This document shows, one piece after another, positions 24,825 to 33,639 of a stretch of 64,000 bases of DNA. Position 1 is the stretch's first letter. Each line of letters opens with the position of its first letter. The notes below the pieces were generated by a model, which made no database searches, was not told where the DNA came from, and was given only the letters and a program-made list of their open reading frames with translations. The DNA is from an uncultured Marvinbryantia sp. (GTDB lineage: Bacteria; Bacillota; Clostridia; Lachnospirales; Lachnospiraceae): assembly GCF_905201705.1 (NCBI RefSeq), contig NZ_CAJKOX010000017.1:1-64000 (forward strand). Direction: 5' to 3'. Position numbers and translations under genes: made by a program.

Positions 24825-25568
24825 ATGGTTTTATATTTCAGCGGAACAGGCAACAGCCGGTATGTTGCCCAAAAAATTGCAGAAATATCCTGCGATGATG
24901 TTATTTCCATCAACCAGCGGCTCAAGGCCCAGGACTATGGTAGGATTTCTTCGGATAAACCGTTGGTTTTTGTCGGACCGGTCTACGCCGGAAGACTGCC
25001 CCGCGTCATGGACGAATACATCAAGAAGGTAAATTTCACGGGAACGAAATGCGCTTATTTCATCGGAACATGCGCGCAAACCCCATGGATGACAGTAGAG
25101 TATGTGGAAAAGCTATGCAAAGAGAAAGCGTTTTCGCTGCTTGGATTCAATTCTGTTGTTATGCCCCAGGGTTATATTGCCGGCGGCGGCACGAAACCCA
25201 AAGAAGTCAATGATAAGATTCTGAAAGAAGCAGAGCCAAAGATCATAAAGATTGCGGAAACGATTCGGGATATGAAGATGCTGCCAAAGGAACAGCCTGG
25301 CAAGGCTATGATGTCCAAAATTCTGAATCCCATGATGTATGCCATGATGATCAGCGCAAAAGGTTTTACTGCGACAGATAAATGCATCGGCTGCGGCAAA
25401 TGCGAGACTCGCTGCCCGTTAAACAATGTGAAGCTGGTCAACGGGAAACCTACATGGGGGAAGGAGTGCACCCACTGTATGGCCTGTATCGCAGGATGTC
25501 CCGCAGAAGCCATTGAATACGGGAAAAAAACGCAGGGAAAGCCAAGATATTTTCTGGGAGAAAAGTAA
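24825..25568 (+). CDS. EFR1-family flavodoxin/ferredoxin fusion
   Basis: 247 residues after CAGGAGGT. N-terminal flavodoxin-like part (MVLYFSGTGNSRYVAQKIAE) and a C-terminal 2[4Fe-4S] ferredoxin with CIGCGKCETRCPLNN and CTHCMACIAGCP (about residues 188-225). There is no signal peptide, so unlike the other flavodoxins in this window it works in the cytoplasm. EFR1 proteins are abundant in Clostridia; electron donors and acceptors are not established. Confidence 0.93.
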   Translation: MVLYFSGTGNSRYVAQKIAEISCDDVISINQRLKAQDYGRISSDKPLVFVGPVYAGRLPRVMDEYIKKVNFTGTKCAYFIGTCAQTPWMTVEYVEKLCKEKAFSLLGFNSVVMPQGYIAGGGTKPKEVNDKILKEAEPKIIKIAETIRDMKMLPKEQPGKAMMSKILNPMMYAMMISAKGFTATDKCIGCGKCETRCPLNNVKLVNGKPTWGKECTHCMACIAGCPAEAIEYGKKTQGKPRYFLGEK

Positions 25569-25579
25569 AATAAAAAATA

Positions 25580-25618
25580 AAAACGGCGGTAGGAAAAATT
25601 CTTCTTACCGCCGTTTTT
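25580..25618 (+). terminator. Terminator after EFR1 gene
   Basis: AAACGGCGGTAGGAA pairs with TTCTTACCGCCGTTT around a short loop and is flanked by A and U runs; it can work in both directions. Confidence 0.9.
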
Positions 25619-25755
25619 ATTGTTCTGAAAGGAGGATTTCAGACTGTACTGTAAAATTAATAATTTTCAAATAATTCTCAAACACAGTATAAATAAATCA
25701 GTAATATAATGCCTGCATAAAAAATAATTAATATCAGATCAGGAGGATTAGAGTA

Positions 25756-26124
25756 ATGAAAAAAAGCAGTTTTGTAGCAACGATTTTGGGAACGATCAGT
25801 GTCATTTTCTTTGCACTGGGAATGTGCATGGCAATGGTTGAAGAGTGGAACGCCTTTAAACCGGGAATTGTTGTAGGATGTGTCGGGCTGGTCTTTGCGC
25901 TGATCACTGTTTTTGTCTGGAGAAAAATGGAGCATAAAGCTCCGATCAAAATCACAGGAAAAGCAGTGCTGACGGCAGTAATAGGCATAGTGGGAGCGCT
26001 TGCTTTAGGTGTTGGAATGTGCTTCTGCATGGTGTGGAACAACATGATCCTTGGAATTGTTATCGGACTGGCAGGTATTGTGATTTTGCTGTGCCTGATC
26101 CCCTTATGTAAGGGATTAAAATAA
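25756..26124 (+). CDS. Small four-helix membrane protein
   Basis: 122 residues after AGGAGG. Four hydrophobic helices in two similar halves (FVATILGTISVIFFALGMCM / VGCVGLVFALITVFVW and VLTAVIGIVGALALGVGMCF / IVIGLAGIVILLCLI), suggesting an internal duplication: both halves contain a LGxGMC(M/F) turn. No family name is recognised with confidence. It has its own terminator-isolated position and precedes the LysR gene. Confidence 0.8.
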   Translation: MKKSSFVATILGTISVIFFALGMCMAMVEEWNAFKPGIVVGCVGLVFALITVFVWRKMEHKAPIKITGKAVLTAVIGIVGALALGVGMCFCMVWNNMILGIVIGLAGIVILLCLIPLCKGLK

Positions 26125-26187
26125 GATTGTCTGTGACTGGATATTTTATGAAAGGAAAACAGTAAATGCATAAAAACTTTGGTACCG

Positions 26188-26243
26188 CTTATCTTGCGTT
26201 TATTTGGATATCCACGTATAATAAAAGCGTAAGATCTGATAAG
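26188..26243 (+). promoter_or_regulatory. Promoter and dyad of the second lysR gene
   Basis: TTGCGT (26194-26199), 17-base spacer, TATAAT (26217-26222). Inverted arms flank it: CTTATC/ATCTTGCG at 26188-26198 face CGTAAGAT at 26228-26235 and GATAAG at 26238-26243. Autoregulation by the LysR protein encoded downstream is likely. Confidence 0.6.
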
Positions 26244-26260
26244 GAAGAGAGGCGATATTG

Positions 26261-27154
26261 GTGTACAATCATCAACTTGAAACATTTCTTCGGGTAGCGG
26301 ATGCCGGAAGTTTTAACAAAGCTGCGGAGCAATCCTTTATTACACCTACGGCAGTGATCAAACAGATTAATCTTCTGGAGGCGGATCTGGATGTAAAGCT
26401 CTTTGAGCGTACTCATCGCGGGCTAACGCTGACAAAAGCCGGGATGTCTCTGTATAATGACGCAAAATATGTGATCCAATATTGCAAGGATTCTGTCATT
26501 CGGGCAAAGAATGCCATGCAGGAGGGAGAGAATGTGATCCGCATTGGTACATCCCCTATGACTCCTGCCGGGGTTTTGGTGGAACTTTGGCCCAAAATCC
26601 ATGAATTATGCCCGGAGATTAAATTCCAGCTTATCCCCTATGAAAACACGCCGGAGAATGCCAGGGAAATTTTGAAAAATCTGGGGCAGAACATTGACGT
26701 AGTTGCAGGGATTTTTGATGACACGATGCTGAATCTGCGAAGCTGTGCAGGATTTGAAATTTCCAGACAGCCGATCTGCTGCGCGGTATCCATCCATCAT
26801 CGTCTTGCCGGTAAAAACCGGTTGACTGTTCAGGATCTGTATGGCGAGCGGCTGATGCTGATGCACCGGAACTGGAGTCATTATGTGGATGTGCTTCGGG
26901 ATGACATCTGGCAGAATCATAATCAGATCCAGATCGTGGATTTTGACTTTTACAGTGTGGATGTGTTTAACCGCTGCGAAAACAGTAATGATGTGCTGAT
27001 GGCAGTTCAGGCATGGGACAATGTGCATCCTTTATTAAAAGTCATCCCTGTGGAATGGAATCATTCGATTCCCTATGGTCTGCTCCATTCCCATACGCCA
27101 TCGGAAACGGTAAAACGCTTCCTGTCGGCAATTCAGATGGTATTGCACCAATAG
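26261..27154 (+). CDS. LysR-family transcriptional regulator
   Basis: 297 residues from GTG 26261 after GAGAGGCG; TTG 26258 is possible. N-terminal helix-turn-helix (YNHQLETFLRVADAGSFNKA, then SFITPTAVIKQINLLEADL) and an effector-binding domain from about residue 90. The HTH helix has FITPTAVIKQ in place of the usual TQPTLSRQ seen at 1934, so the two regulators read different sites. No neighbouring divergent gene, so the target is unknown; the enolase operon follows after a terminator. Confidence 0.92.
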   Translation: MYNHQLETFLRVADAGSFNKAAEQSFITPTAVIKQINLLEADLDVKLFERTHRGLTLTKAGMSLYNDAKYVIQYCKDSVIRAKNAMQEGENVIRIGTSPMTPAGVLVELWPKIHELCPEIKFQLIPYENTPENAREILKNLGQNIDVVAGIFDDTMLNLRSCAGFEISRQPICCAVSIHHRLAGKNRLTVQDLYGERLMLMHRNWSHYVDVLRDDIWQNHNQIQIVDFDFYSVDVFNRCENSNDVLMAVQAWDNVHPLLKVIPVEWNHSIPYGLLHSHTPSETVKRFLSAIQMVLHQ

Positions 27155-27180
27155 AATATATAGAACCTTTAGACGAAGGA

Positions 27181-27213
27181 ATCGAGACTTCTGTGGAGGC
27201 CTCGATTTTTTTA
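27181..27213 (+). terminator. Terminator before the enolase operon
   Basis: ATCGAGACTTC...GAGGCCTCGAT followed by TTTTTT. Nearly the same 33 bases recur at 31029-31061, after the operon. Confidence 0.88.
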
Positions 27214-27246
27214 TACGATAGCGGCGAAGAATAAGGAATTAATCTC

Positions 27247-27301
27247 TTGACTTTTGCGATGCGTTATGTTAGTCTGACTGTAGTTAGTTAAAACTAACTA
27301 A
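27247..27301 (+). promoter_or_regulatory. Promoter region with TTAGTTA-AAAC-TAACTAA dyad
   Basis: A -35-like TTGACT (27247-27252) has only a poor -10 (TAGTCT) 17 bases on. Just downstream lies a perfect inverted repeat, TTAGTTA (27284-27290) and TAACTAA (27295-27301). The arms resemble DtxR/IdeR-type iron boxes (TTAG-T-A...T-A-CTAA). Regulation by metal or oxidative stress would suit the peroxiredoxin genes, but the repressor is not in the window. Confidence 0.55.
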
Positions 27302-27413
27302 GCGCGAATAAATCATGCAGACTCCTCAGAGAATAAAAGAAGCTCTGTTTCCCCGGAAATACTGCTGACTTTCCGGGGAGGATGTTCTGCAAAGCAAGAA
27401 AGGGGACATATCT

Positions 27414-28712
27414 ATGGATTATTTAGAGATTGAAAAAGTGACAGGCAGGGAGATTCTGGATTCCAGAGGAAATCCCACCGTTGAGGCGGAGGTTACATTA
27501 GCGGATGGAACAGTCGGAAGAGGAATGGCTCCCAGCGGCGCTTCTACCGGTGAGTTTGAGGCCCTGGAGCTGCGGGATGGCGACAAGGCAAGATATCTTG
27601 GTAAAGGCGTGCAGAAGGCTGTTGAGAATATAAACACAAAAATCAGCGAGGTTCTCCTGGGAATGGATGCCTCGGACACCTATGCAGTGGATAAGGCGAT
27701 GATCGACGCAGACGGAACCAGGGACAAATCCAATTTTGGCGCAAACGCCATCCTGGCAGTTTCCATCGCTGCGGCAAGAGCTGCTGCAGATTCGCTGGGC
27801 GTACCTCTTTATCGTTTCCTGGGCGGTGTTTCCGGAAACCGTTTGCCGGTTCCTATGATGAACATTGTAAACGGCGGCTGCCATGCCCTGTCCTCCGGTC
27901 TGGATGTGCAGGAATTTATGGTGATGCCGGTGGGAGCTCCCTCTTTTAAAGAAGGGCTTCGCTGGTGTGCGGAAGTGTTCCATGCCCTGGCTGCAATTTT
28001 AAAATCCAGAGGACTGGCAACCTCTGTAGGTGATGAGGGCGGTTTTGCACCGGCTCTGGCATCGGACGAGGAAGCTATTGAAACCATTCTGGAGGCGGTA
28101 AAGAACGCAGGTTATGAGCCGGGCAGGGATTTTATGATCGCCATGGACGCGGCATCTTCCGAATGGAAGACCGGCAAAACCGGCGAGTACAAGCTGCCGA
28201 AGGCAGGAACGGTCTACACCTCCGAGGAGCTGATCGCCCACTGGAAAAAACTTGTGGAGAAATATCCCATCATTTCCATTGAGGATGCTCTGGACGAGGA
28301 AGACTGGGAAGGCTGGAAAAAGCTGACTGCAGAGCTGGGCGATAAGGTGCAGCTTGTGGGAGACGACCTGTTTGTGACAAACACGGAACGTCTGTCCAAG
28401 GGAATTGCACAGGGATGCGGCAACTCCATTCTCATTAAACTGAATCAGATCGGCTCCGTTTCTGAGACGCTGGAGGCGATCAAGATGGCCCATAAGGCAG
28501 GCTACACAGCCGTGACTTCCCATCGTTCCGGAGAGACGGAGGATACCACCATTGCGGATCTTGCCGTAGCTCTCAACACCTGCCAGATCAAGACGGGAGC
28601 GCCCAGCCGGACCGAGCGGGTGGCAAAATACAATCAGCTTCTCCGAATTGAGGAGGAACTGGGTGCAAGCGCCATTTATCCGGGAATGAATGCCTTTAAC
28701 GTATCAAGATAA
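27414..28712 (+). CDS. eno: Enolase (phosphopyruvate hydratase)
   Basis: 432 residues, full length. Converts 2-phosphoglycerate to phosphoenolpyruvate. N-terminal VTGREILDSRGNPTVEAEV and PSGASTGEFEALELRDGD, Mg-binding and catalytic segments SIEDALDEEDWEGWKKLT, VGDDLFVTNTERL, ILIKLNQIGSVSETLEA and SHRSGETEDTTIADLAVAL are all present. AAAGGGGA precedes ATG. It is unusual that a glycolytic enolase heads an operon with peroxiredoxin and its reductase rather than the gap-pgk-tpi-pgm genes; it may be a second, stress-regulated copy. Confidence 0.97.
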   Translation: MDYLEIEKVTGREILDSRGNPTVEAEVTLADGTVGRGMAPSGASTGEFEALELRDGDKARYLGKGVQKAVENINTKISEVLLGMDASDTYAVDKAMIDADGTRDKSNFGANAILAVSIAAARAAADSLGVPLYRFLGGVSGNRLPVPMMNIVNGGCHALSSGLDVQEFMVMPVGAPSFKEGLRWCAEVFHALAAILKSRGLATSVGDEGGFAPALASDEEAIETILEAVKNAGYEPGRDFMIAMDAASSEWKTGKTGEYKLPKAGTVYTSEELIAHWKKLVEKYPIISIEDALDEEDWEGWKKLTAELGDKVQLVGDDLFVTNTERLSKGIAQGCGNSILIKLNQIGSVSETLEAIKMAHKAGYTAVTSHRSGETEDTTIADLAVALNTCQIKTGAPSRTERVAKYNQLLRIEEELGASAIYPGMNAFNVSR

Positions 28713-28739
28713 GTAAAAATCAAGAAGGAGGGATGTATT

Positions 28740-29303
28740 ATGTCTATGATTCATAAAGAAGTGGCAGATTTTTCTGTCCAGGCTTACCAGAACGGAGAAT
28801 TTAAGACCGTGACAAAAGAGGATATCCTTGGAAAATGGAGCGTATTCTTCTTCTATCCGGCAGATTTTACCTTTGTGTGCCCCACAGAGCTGGAAGATCT
28901 TCAGAACAAATATGCGGATTTCCAGGCGGCGGGCTGCGAAGTATATTCCGTGTCTACGGATACCCATTTTGTTCACAAAGCATGGCACGATGCTTCCGAG
29001 CGCGTCGGAAAGATCACATATCCCATGCTTGCCGATCCCACCCATGCGCTGTGCAGGGATTTTGAAGTGCTGATTGAAAGCGACGGACTGGCGGAGCGGG
29101 GAAGCTTTATTGTGAACCCGGAAGGAAAGATTGTGGTGTATGAGGTAAATGCAGGCAATGTGGGCCGCAATGCCGACGAGCTTTTCCGCCGCCTCCAGGC
29201 AAGCCAGTTTGTGGCGGAGCACGGCGATCAGGTTTGCCCGGCCAAGTGGCAGCCAGGAGCGGAAACGCTGAAACCCAGCCTGGATCTTGTGGGTATGCTG
29301 TGA
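28740..29303 (+). CDS. ahpC: AhpC-type peroxiredoxin
   Basis: 187 residues. Typical 2-Cys peroxiredoxin: peroxidatic Cys47 in FYPADFTFVCPTELEDL and resolving Cys166 in GDQVCPAKW, with the C-terminal helix. Reduces hydrogen peroxide and alkyl hydroperoxides. GGAGGG before ATG. Its stop overlaps the start of the reductase gene (TGATG), and that reductase has the right domains to recycle it. Confidence 0.96.
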   Translation: MSMIHKEVADFSVQAYQNGEFKTVTKEDILGKWSVFFFYPADFTFVCPTELEDLQNKYADFQAAGCEVYSVSTDTHFVHKAWHDASERVGKITYPMLADPTHALCRDFEVLIESDGLAERGSFIVNPEGKIVVYEVNAGNVGRNADELFRRLQASQFVAEHGDQVCPAKWQPGAETLKPSLDLVGML

Positions 29304-30988
29304 TGGACCGGGAGCGGTTTTATGATGTGATTGTAATCGGAGGAGGGCCGGCCGGATTAACGGCGGCCCTTTATCTGTCCAGAGCCTGCTACAGGACCCT
29401 TGTCATTGAAAAAGAGCAGTTTGGCGGACAGATTACGATCACGGAGGAAGTTGTGAATTATCCCGGAGTGAATAAGACCAGCGGACGGGCGCTGACGGAG
29501 ACTATGCGAAAACAGGCGGAAGGGTTTGGCGCCGAGTTTTTGCTGGCGGAGGTGACGGAAGTTTTCCTGGACGAGGATATCAAAGAGATCCGTACGGAAA
29601 AAGGGACTTACAGTTGCTTTGGCGTGGTCCTTGCCACCGGAGCTCATCCCAGAATGGTGGGTTTCCCCGGCGAGGCGGAATTTCGCGGACGGGGCGTGGC
29701 CTACTGCGCCACCTGCGACGGAGAGTTCTTTACCGGGAAAGAGGTTTTTGTTGTGGGAGGCGGCTTTGTGGCGGCGGAAGAGAGCGTGTTCCTGACGAAA
29801 TACGCCAGCCACGTGACCATTTTGATTCGTGGAGAAGATTTTTCCTGTGCTGAAGCGGTGGCGCAGGCGGCCAGAAACCATCCGAAGATTACTGTGCGGA
29901 CAAATACCCAGGTGCTGGAGGTGACGGGAGAGAACGCTCTTAGAAGCATCCGGTACCAGAACACGAAAACCGGGGAAGAATCGGTGTTTGCTCCGGAAGG
30001 GGATACCTTCGGCGTGTTTGTATTTGCAGGCTATGCTCCGGATACGGAGCTGGTAAAGGGAAAGATCGAACTGGACGAAAGAGGATATGTGTGTACGGAC
30101 CGGAACCGGAAAACGAATCTTCCGGGGGTTTATGCCGCCGGAGACGTATGCCAGAAGAACCTGCGTCAGGTAGTGACGGCAGTGGGCGACGGGGCAACGG
30201 CAGCAACGGAACTGGAAAAATATGCTTCCGTTATGCAGGAGAAGACGGGAATTCGTCCGCAGCGACCCAGTAAAAAGGACAACGGACAGACAGGCGTGCA
30301 GGCGGAAGGAAACGGAAAGGCGGAAACGGCGCAGGCAGCGGAAGAGCAGCAAAGGTCGGGTGGCTTGTTTCCAAAGGAAATGCTGGCGCAGCTTTCGACA
30401 GTTTTTACCAGAATGGAGGCGCCTTTGATCCTCTCTCTGCACCTGGATGAAAGGCCTGTATCTCAGGAACTAAAATATTATATGGAGGAGCTGGCGAAAC
30501 AGACGGACAAGCTTTCGGTAAGTCTTTCGGAGGAGGGCGGCAGCCATCTTCCTTTTGTGGAGGTGCTTCGCGGGGATGGAACAAAAACCGGACTGAGATT
30601 TCACGGCGTACCGGGAGGCCACGAGTTTACCTCTTTCGTGCTGGGATTGTATAACGCCGCCGGCCCCGGGCAGCCTCTGGATGAGGAGACAAAGCAAAGC
30701 ATCCGCAAGCTGGATGTTCCGGTGCGTATGCAGATTTTCGTATCTCTTTCCTGCACCATGTGTCCGGAGCTTGTAACTGCCGCCCAGCGGATTGCTTCAC
30801 TGAATCCGGACGTGGAAGCGGAGGTATACGATCTGAATCATTTTCCGGAATTAAAGGAGCAGTATCATGTAATGAGTGTTCCCTGTCTGGTGCTGAATGA
30901 AGAAAAGACGCTGTTTGGAAAGAAAAAAATCAGTCGGCTTTTGGAAGAGATCAAAAATATGGGATCTCCTGATTTTGCCCGGAGATGA
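29303..30988 (+). CDS. AhpF-like reductase with inverted domain order
   Basis: 561 residues from ATG 29303, overlapping the ahpC stop. Residues 1-310 are a thioredoxin-reductase module: FAD motif VIGGGPAGLTAALY, redox pair Cys135/Cys138 in CATCDG, NAD(P)H motif VVGGGFVAAEE, and the C-terminal FAD motif GVYAAGDVCQKNLRQ. After a Gln/Glu/Ala-rich linker (about 325-370) comes a two-thioredoxin-fold unit like the N-terminal domain of AhpF, with Cys484/Cys487 in SCTMCPEL. Classical AhpF has these parts in the opposite order. Function as AhpC reductase is well supported by the operon. Confidence 0.92.
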   Translation: MDRERFYDVIVIGGGPAGLTAALYLSRACYRTLVIEKEQFGGQITITEEVVNYPGVNKTSGRALTETMRKQAEGFGAEFLLAEVTEVFLDEDIKEIRTEKGTYSCFGVVLATGAHPRMVGFPGEAEFRGRGVAYCATCDGEFFTGKEVFVVGGGFVAAEESVFLTKYASHVTILIRGEDFSCAEAVAQAARNHPKITVRTNTQVLEVTGENALRSIRYQNTKTGEESVFAPEGDTFGVFVFAGYAPDTELVKGKIELDERGYVCTDRNRKTNLPGVYAAGDVCQKNLRQVVTAVGDGATAATELEKYASVMQEKTGIRPQRPSKKDNGQTGVQAEGNGKAETAQAAEEQQRSGGLFPKEMLAQLSTVFTRMEAPLILSLHLDERPVSQELKYYMEELAKQTDKLSVSLSEEGGSHLPFVEVLRGDGTKTGLRFHGVPGGHEFTSFVLGLYNAAGPGQPLDEETKQSIRKLDVPVRMQIFVSLSCTMCPELVTAAQRIASLNPDVEAEVYDLNHFPELKEQYHVMSVPCLVLNEEKTLFGKKKISRLLEEIKNMGSPDFARR

Positions 30989-31028
30989 AATTTCAGCTTG
31001 TCACCTTTGGGTTTAAACTGATGAACGA

Positions 31029-31061
31029 ATCGAGACTTCTGCGGAAGCCTCGATTTTTTTA
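31029..31061 (+). terminator. Terminator after the AhpF-like gene
   Basis: ATCGAGACTTCTG-GGA-GCCTCGAT followed by TTTTTTT; differs from the copy at 27181 at only two positions in the hairpin, and the identity runs on into TATAC. Confidence 0.88.
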
Positions 31062-31111
31062 TACTATAGATAACAAAAACAACCGAAGCGAAGACATAAA
31101 GGAGAACAAAG

Positions 31112-32281
31112 ATGAACAACTTTATTTTTGAAAACGCAACGAAGGTCTATTTCGGAAAGGGCTGTGTTAAGGAGTACCTGGCCTGCCTTTCCGGCCAATA
31201 CGGACAGACCGTCATGCTTTGTTTTGGAGGCGGGTCTGTTAAGAAAAACGGCATCTATGACGAGGTAACGGCCTGTCTGCAAAAAGCCGGTCAAACCATC
31301 GTGGAATTCTCCGGTATCGGGGCAAATCCCACCTATGCCAAGGTGATGGAGGGCGCGAAGCTGGCACGGGAAAACCATGTAGATCTGATCCTTGCTGTGG
31401 GCGGCGGCAGCGTTATGGACTGCTGCAAGGCTGTCTCTATGGCAGCGGTGTATGACGGCGACATCTGGACGGACTTCTGGGCAAGAACGGGCGTCATTGA
31501 TTTTGAGCCGCTTCCTCTGGGCGTTATCGTCACGGTGGCAGGAACCGGCAGTGAGATGAACGGTGGAGCGGTCATTACCAACGAGGAGCTGAAAATTAAG
31601 ACCGGACGGGACTACCCGAAATGCAATGCCAGATTTGCTCTGATGGATCCCACTTATACTTACAGCGTTCCGAAAAAGCAGATGGTGTCAGGCGGATTCG
31701 ACATTTTATCCCACATCATGGAGACTTATTTTAGTGAGCCGGACGGGGACAATGTGTCCGATGACATTTCGGAGGCGCTTATGCGAGGTGTCATCCGGGA
31801 TCTGCGGGCAGCGATTCAAAACCCGGAGGACTATACCGCCCGGAGCAATCTGATGTGGGAGTCCACCATGGCGGAAAACCGCATCATCAAGCTGGGCAAG
31901 CGGATGGATTTCGAGTGCCACCAGATGGAACATCAGCTTGGAGCTTATACCAACTGTAATCACGGCGCGGGGCTGGCGGTGCTGCATCCTGTTTATTACC
32001 GGCATATCTACAGGGACGGGCTTGCGAAATTCCAGAAGTTTGCCGTGAATGTATGGGGAATTTCCCCAGAGGGCAAAACAGGGGAAGAACTGGCCCGCGC
32101 CGGGGTGGAGGCACTGGCGGATTTCATCAGGGAAATCGGCCTGCCCACTACGCTGCGGGAACTGGGTGTGAATGAATCTACGGATCTGAAAGCAATTGCA
32201 GATTCCTGTAATCTTGCTCCCGGCAGCTATAAGAAAATGACCCACGAAGAGATCCTGAAGATTTTCCAGGAGTGCTATTAA
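31112..32281 (+). CDS. Iron-containing alcohol dehydrogenase, butanol dehydrogenase-like
   Basis: 389 residues after AAAGGAG. Paralogue of the 17175 protein: NFIFENATKVYFGKG start, GGGSVMDCCKAV, GTGSEMNGGAVITNEE, FDILSHIMETYF (Asp and His ligands) and HQMEHQLGAYTNCNHGAGL. Cytoplasmic NAD(P)H-dependent aldehyde reductase by family. Followed by a structured intergenic repeat and an aldo/keto reductase gene. Confidence 0.94.
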   Translation: MNNFIFENATKVYFGKGCVKEYLACLSGQYGQTVMLCFGGGSVKKNGIYDEVTACLQKAGQTIVEFSGIGANPTYAKVMEGAKLARENHVDLILAVGGGSVMDCCKAVSMAAVYDGDIWTDFWARTGVIDFEPLPLGVIVTVAGTGSEMNGGAVITNEELKIKTGRDYPKCNARFALMDPTYTYSVPKKQMVSGGFDILSHIMETYFSEPDGDNVSDDISEALMRGVIRDLRAAIQNPEDYTARSNLMWESTMAENRIIKLGKRMDFECHQMEHQLGAYTNCNHGAGLAVLHPVYYRHIYRDGLAKFQKFAVNVWGISPEGKTGEELARAGVEALADFIREIGLPTTLRELGVNESTDLKAIADSCNLAPGSYKKMTHEEILKIFQECY

Positions 32282-32283
32282 TT

Positions 32284-32402
32284 ACTGTTCACGCCAGCCT
32301 CAAACACCTGCTGTTTGAGGCGTGAGAACGTGATTCAGGCGTGAGCAAATCCCATTCGCGAAGCGAATTTTAAATGGATTTGCGAAGGTGACTGTGAACA
32401 GT
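32284..32402. repeat. Structured intergenic element with nested inverted repeats
   Basis: The outer arms ACTGTTCAC (32284-32292) and GTGAACAGT (32394-32402) enclose two further stems: CCTCAAACA...TGTTTGAGG (32298-32320) and AAATCCCATTCGC...GCGAATTTTAAATGGATTT (32347-32381). The whole folds as a three-way structure on either strand. It could be a non-autonomous repeat (REP/MITE-like) or an untranslated RNA structure; no target-site duplication was identified. Confidence 0.6.
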
Positions 32403-32517
32403 TACTGCTATTAAGAAATACCGCAAGGGGATACCATGATGTCTTAAAAAGACAGACAAAAATTAGGAAAGGACAACAGGCAGGAAGAGCTGGGACTGTA
32501 AAGAAAGGAAGAATTTT

Positions 32518-33519
32518 ATGAACACAAGAATTCTGGGAAAAGATTTGAAAGTATCTGCTGTCGGATTAGGCTGCATGGGTATGACACATGCCTACGGAGC
32601 GCCGGCAGACAAACGGGAGATGACAGAGCTGATTGCACAGGCCGTGGATCAGGGCTGCACCTTTTTTGACACGGCGGAAACCTATGGGACAAGGGAGTGT
32701 CCCCATGACAATGAGGAACTGGTGGGAGCGGCTCTGAAGCCCTACCGGGATAAGGTGATCATTGCCACCAAGTTTGGCATTCACTTTGATTGGAGCAGCG
32801 ATGCGGTCAATCTGCCGGTCGTGGCGGATTCCCGTCCGGAAGTGATTCGCTCTTCGGTAGAGGGTTCCCTGAAGCGGCTGCAGACAGACCACATTGACCT
32901 TTACTATCAGCACAGGCCTGACCCGAAGATTCCCATTGAGGAAGTGGCTGGGGTCATGGCAGAACTGATCCGGGAGGGAAAAATCATCCATTGGGGTCTG
33001 TCCGAGGCGAAAGAAGATACCATCCGTCGCGCGCACGCCGTTTGCCCTGTGACTGCGATTCAGAACCGGTATTCCATGATGGCAAGATGGTATGAAGAAC
33101 TGTTCCCGGTGCTGGAGGAACTGGGGATCGGCTACGTGGCCTTCTCCCCTATGGCAAACGGTCTTCTCAGCGGAAAGTACGGAAAGGATACGGTATTTGG
33201 CGGTCATGAGGATTACCGCAGCGTAATGCCCCAGTATCAGCCGGAAAATATCGAACGCAACCGGGAGCTTTTGGAACTGCTGCGGAATACGGCGGCGGCA
33301 AAGAATGCTACGCCTGCGCAGATCTCGCTGGCGTGGATGCTGTGCAAAAAACCTTACATTGTACCGATTCCCGGTACCCGCAAGCCGGAGCGCCTGACGG
33401 AGAATCTGGGAGCCGCAAATGTAGAATTGACCGACGCAGAGGTAGCTGCGCTGGATGCCGCACTGGATCGGATCCCCATGTCTGCGGTATATGGCGGCGC
33501 TCCTGTAATGCAGAAGTAA
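32518..33519 (+). CDS. Aldo/keto reductase
   Basis: 333 residues. AKR barrel of the Tas/IolS-like type: RILGKDLKVSAVGLGCMGMT start, catalytic Asp and Tyr in FFDTAETYGTRE, IDLYYQHRPDPKIPIEEV, and the NADPH-binding end IPGTRKPERLTENLGAA. AAAGGAAG before ATG. Reduces carbonyls with NADPH; substrate unknown. It completes the small cassette begun by the alcohol dehydrogenase at 31112. Confidence 0.93.
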   Translation: MNTRILGKDLKVSAVGLGCMGMTHAYGAPADKREMTELIAQAVDQGCTFFDTAETYGTRECPHDNEELVGAALKPYRDKVIIATKFGIHFDWSSDAVNLPVVADSRPEVIRSSVEGSLKRLQTDHIDLYYQHRPDPKIPIEEVAGVMAELIREGKIIHWGLSEAKEDTIRRAHAVCPVTAIQNRYSMMARWYEELFPVLEELGIGYVAFSPMANGLLSGKYGKDTVFGGHEDYRSVMPQYQPENIERNRELLELLRNTAAAKNATPAQISLAWMLCKKPYIVPIPGTRKPERLTENLGAANVELTDAEVAALDAALDRIPMSAVYGGAPVMQK

Positions 33520-33639
33520 CCACTTCATCAATGAGTTTTCTTTTTACTACAAATGTTATGCTTCTATTCCTCAACAGAGAAAAAACTGCTGTCCCAGATG
33601 ATTGGATATTGACAAAAAGCAATCATGGGAGTTATACTA

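Noticed and set aside
24825..25568. EFR1 protein as part of the exported flavodoxin system
   Set aside because: No signal peptide, and it carries its own ferredoxin clusters; it is cytoplasmic and in a separate transcription unit.
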